Assembly: GCF_900163835.1 (NCBI RefSeq)
Contig: NZ_FUKR01000032.1
Coordinates: 146,080-210,079 of the forward strand
DNA length: 64,000 bases
Reading direction: 5' to 3'
Origin: Mycetocola reblochoni REB411
GTDB taxonomy: Bacteria; Actinomycetota; Actinomycetes; Actinomycetales; Microbacteriaceae
A program made the translations under genes and the position numbers. Every line of letters begins with the position of its first letter. Position 1 is the stretch's first letter. The notes under the pieces are model-generated. The model had not been told where the DNA came from, did no database searches, and saw only the letters and a program-made list of their open reading frames with translations. Shown piece by piece: positions 63,899 to 64,000 of the stretch.

Positions 63899-64000
63899 GC
63901 TCCTTTCGGGGGTCACCGGGACACACGTGGTCTCCGGTCTGCCGGTGAAGGCACACATCAGTGTAGTTGTCGGCCGGCCCGCCCCCGACAAGGACCCGCC

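Noticed and set aside
63900..64000. Part of another gene at the right edge
   Set aside because: No frame in the last 100 bp has a recognisable motif or codon pattern; most likely the glk promoter region.

Overview
The window looks like a chromosomal segment from a high-GC Gram-positive actinobacterium, most likely of the family Microbacteriaceae. The reasons are strong G/C third-codon bias, frequent GTG starts, a mycothiol ligase tail, RbpA, PafB/PafC, Wag31-type DivIVA, SepF, a diheme QcrC with an actinobacterial Rieske protein, a CtaF-type oxidase subunit, a PASTA kinase paired with an Rv2175c-like protein, and a class II DAHP synthase. The genus cannot be named from sequence alone. Nearly everything is core chromosome; no prophage, insertion sequence, CRISPR array, tRNA or rRNA gene was recognised.

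Layout. 1-11 kb: end of mshC, a convergent PAC2 protein, then a plus-strand run: a HAD hydrolase joined in frame to a tRNA m1A58 methyltransferase, an FKBP lipoprotein, pafB-pafC, tatA-tatC, helY and lnt. 11-15 kb: rbpA, an SPFH/NfeD pair, an SDR and an HdeD-like membrane protein. 15-18.9 kb: the PTS-dependent dihydroxyacetone kinase dhaK-dhaL-dhaM (DhaM carries an HPr domain), then trpD. 19-27.7 kb: the respiratory supercomplex in two convergent groups, ctaE-qcrC-qcrA-qcrB (+) and ctaC-ctaD-ctaF-GNAT (-), separated by about 0.83 kb without a gene. 27.8-34.5 kb: ErpA, an M20 dipeptidase, a DUF3043 protein, pyrD, nrdR, hisD and an unknown membrane protein. 34.6-40.4 kb: dnaE, a RluD-type synthase, lspA and divIVA. 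40.4-56.1 kb: the division and cell-wall (dcw) cluster on the minus strand, from mraZ-rsmH-ftsL-ftsI-murF-mraY-murD-ftsW-murG-murC-ftsQ-ftsZ through yggS-sepF-yggT. 56.7-64 kb: DUF3040, idsA-like prenyl synthase, the Rv2175c-like/PknL pair, aroG, plsC and a ROK glucokinase.

The genes form a growth and envelope block: lipid II synthesis and septation (dcw), lipoprotein maturation (lspA here, lnt upstream), Tat export (needed by Rieske proteins), the bc1-aa3 chain, and polyprenyl and phospholipid synthesis. Most neighbouring genes overlap by 1-4 nt, which points to translational coupling.

Most notable signals: (i) clustered GTGGAG repeats at 10-nt period around the mraZ promoter, extending as plus-strand pairs more than 300 bp upstream into gene-free DNA; (ii) no murE between ftsI and murF; (iii) an in-frame HAD-TrmI fusion; (iv) a DtxR/IdeR-like iron box between trpD and ctaE-qcrCAB; (v) an exact GGAAT-N18-GTT SigR/SigH-type promoter before rbpA; (vi) PafBC retained where the Pup-proteasome genes are missing; and (vii) several apparently leaderless genes. 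All positions and translations were read by eye, and no database search was run.
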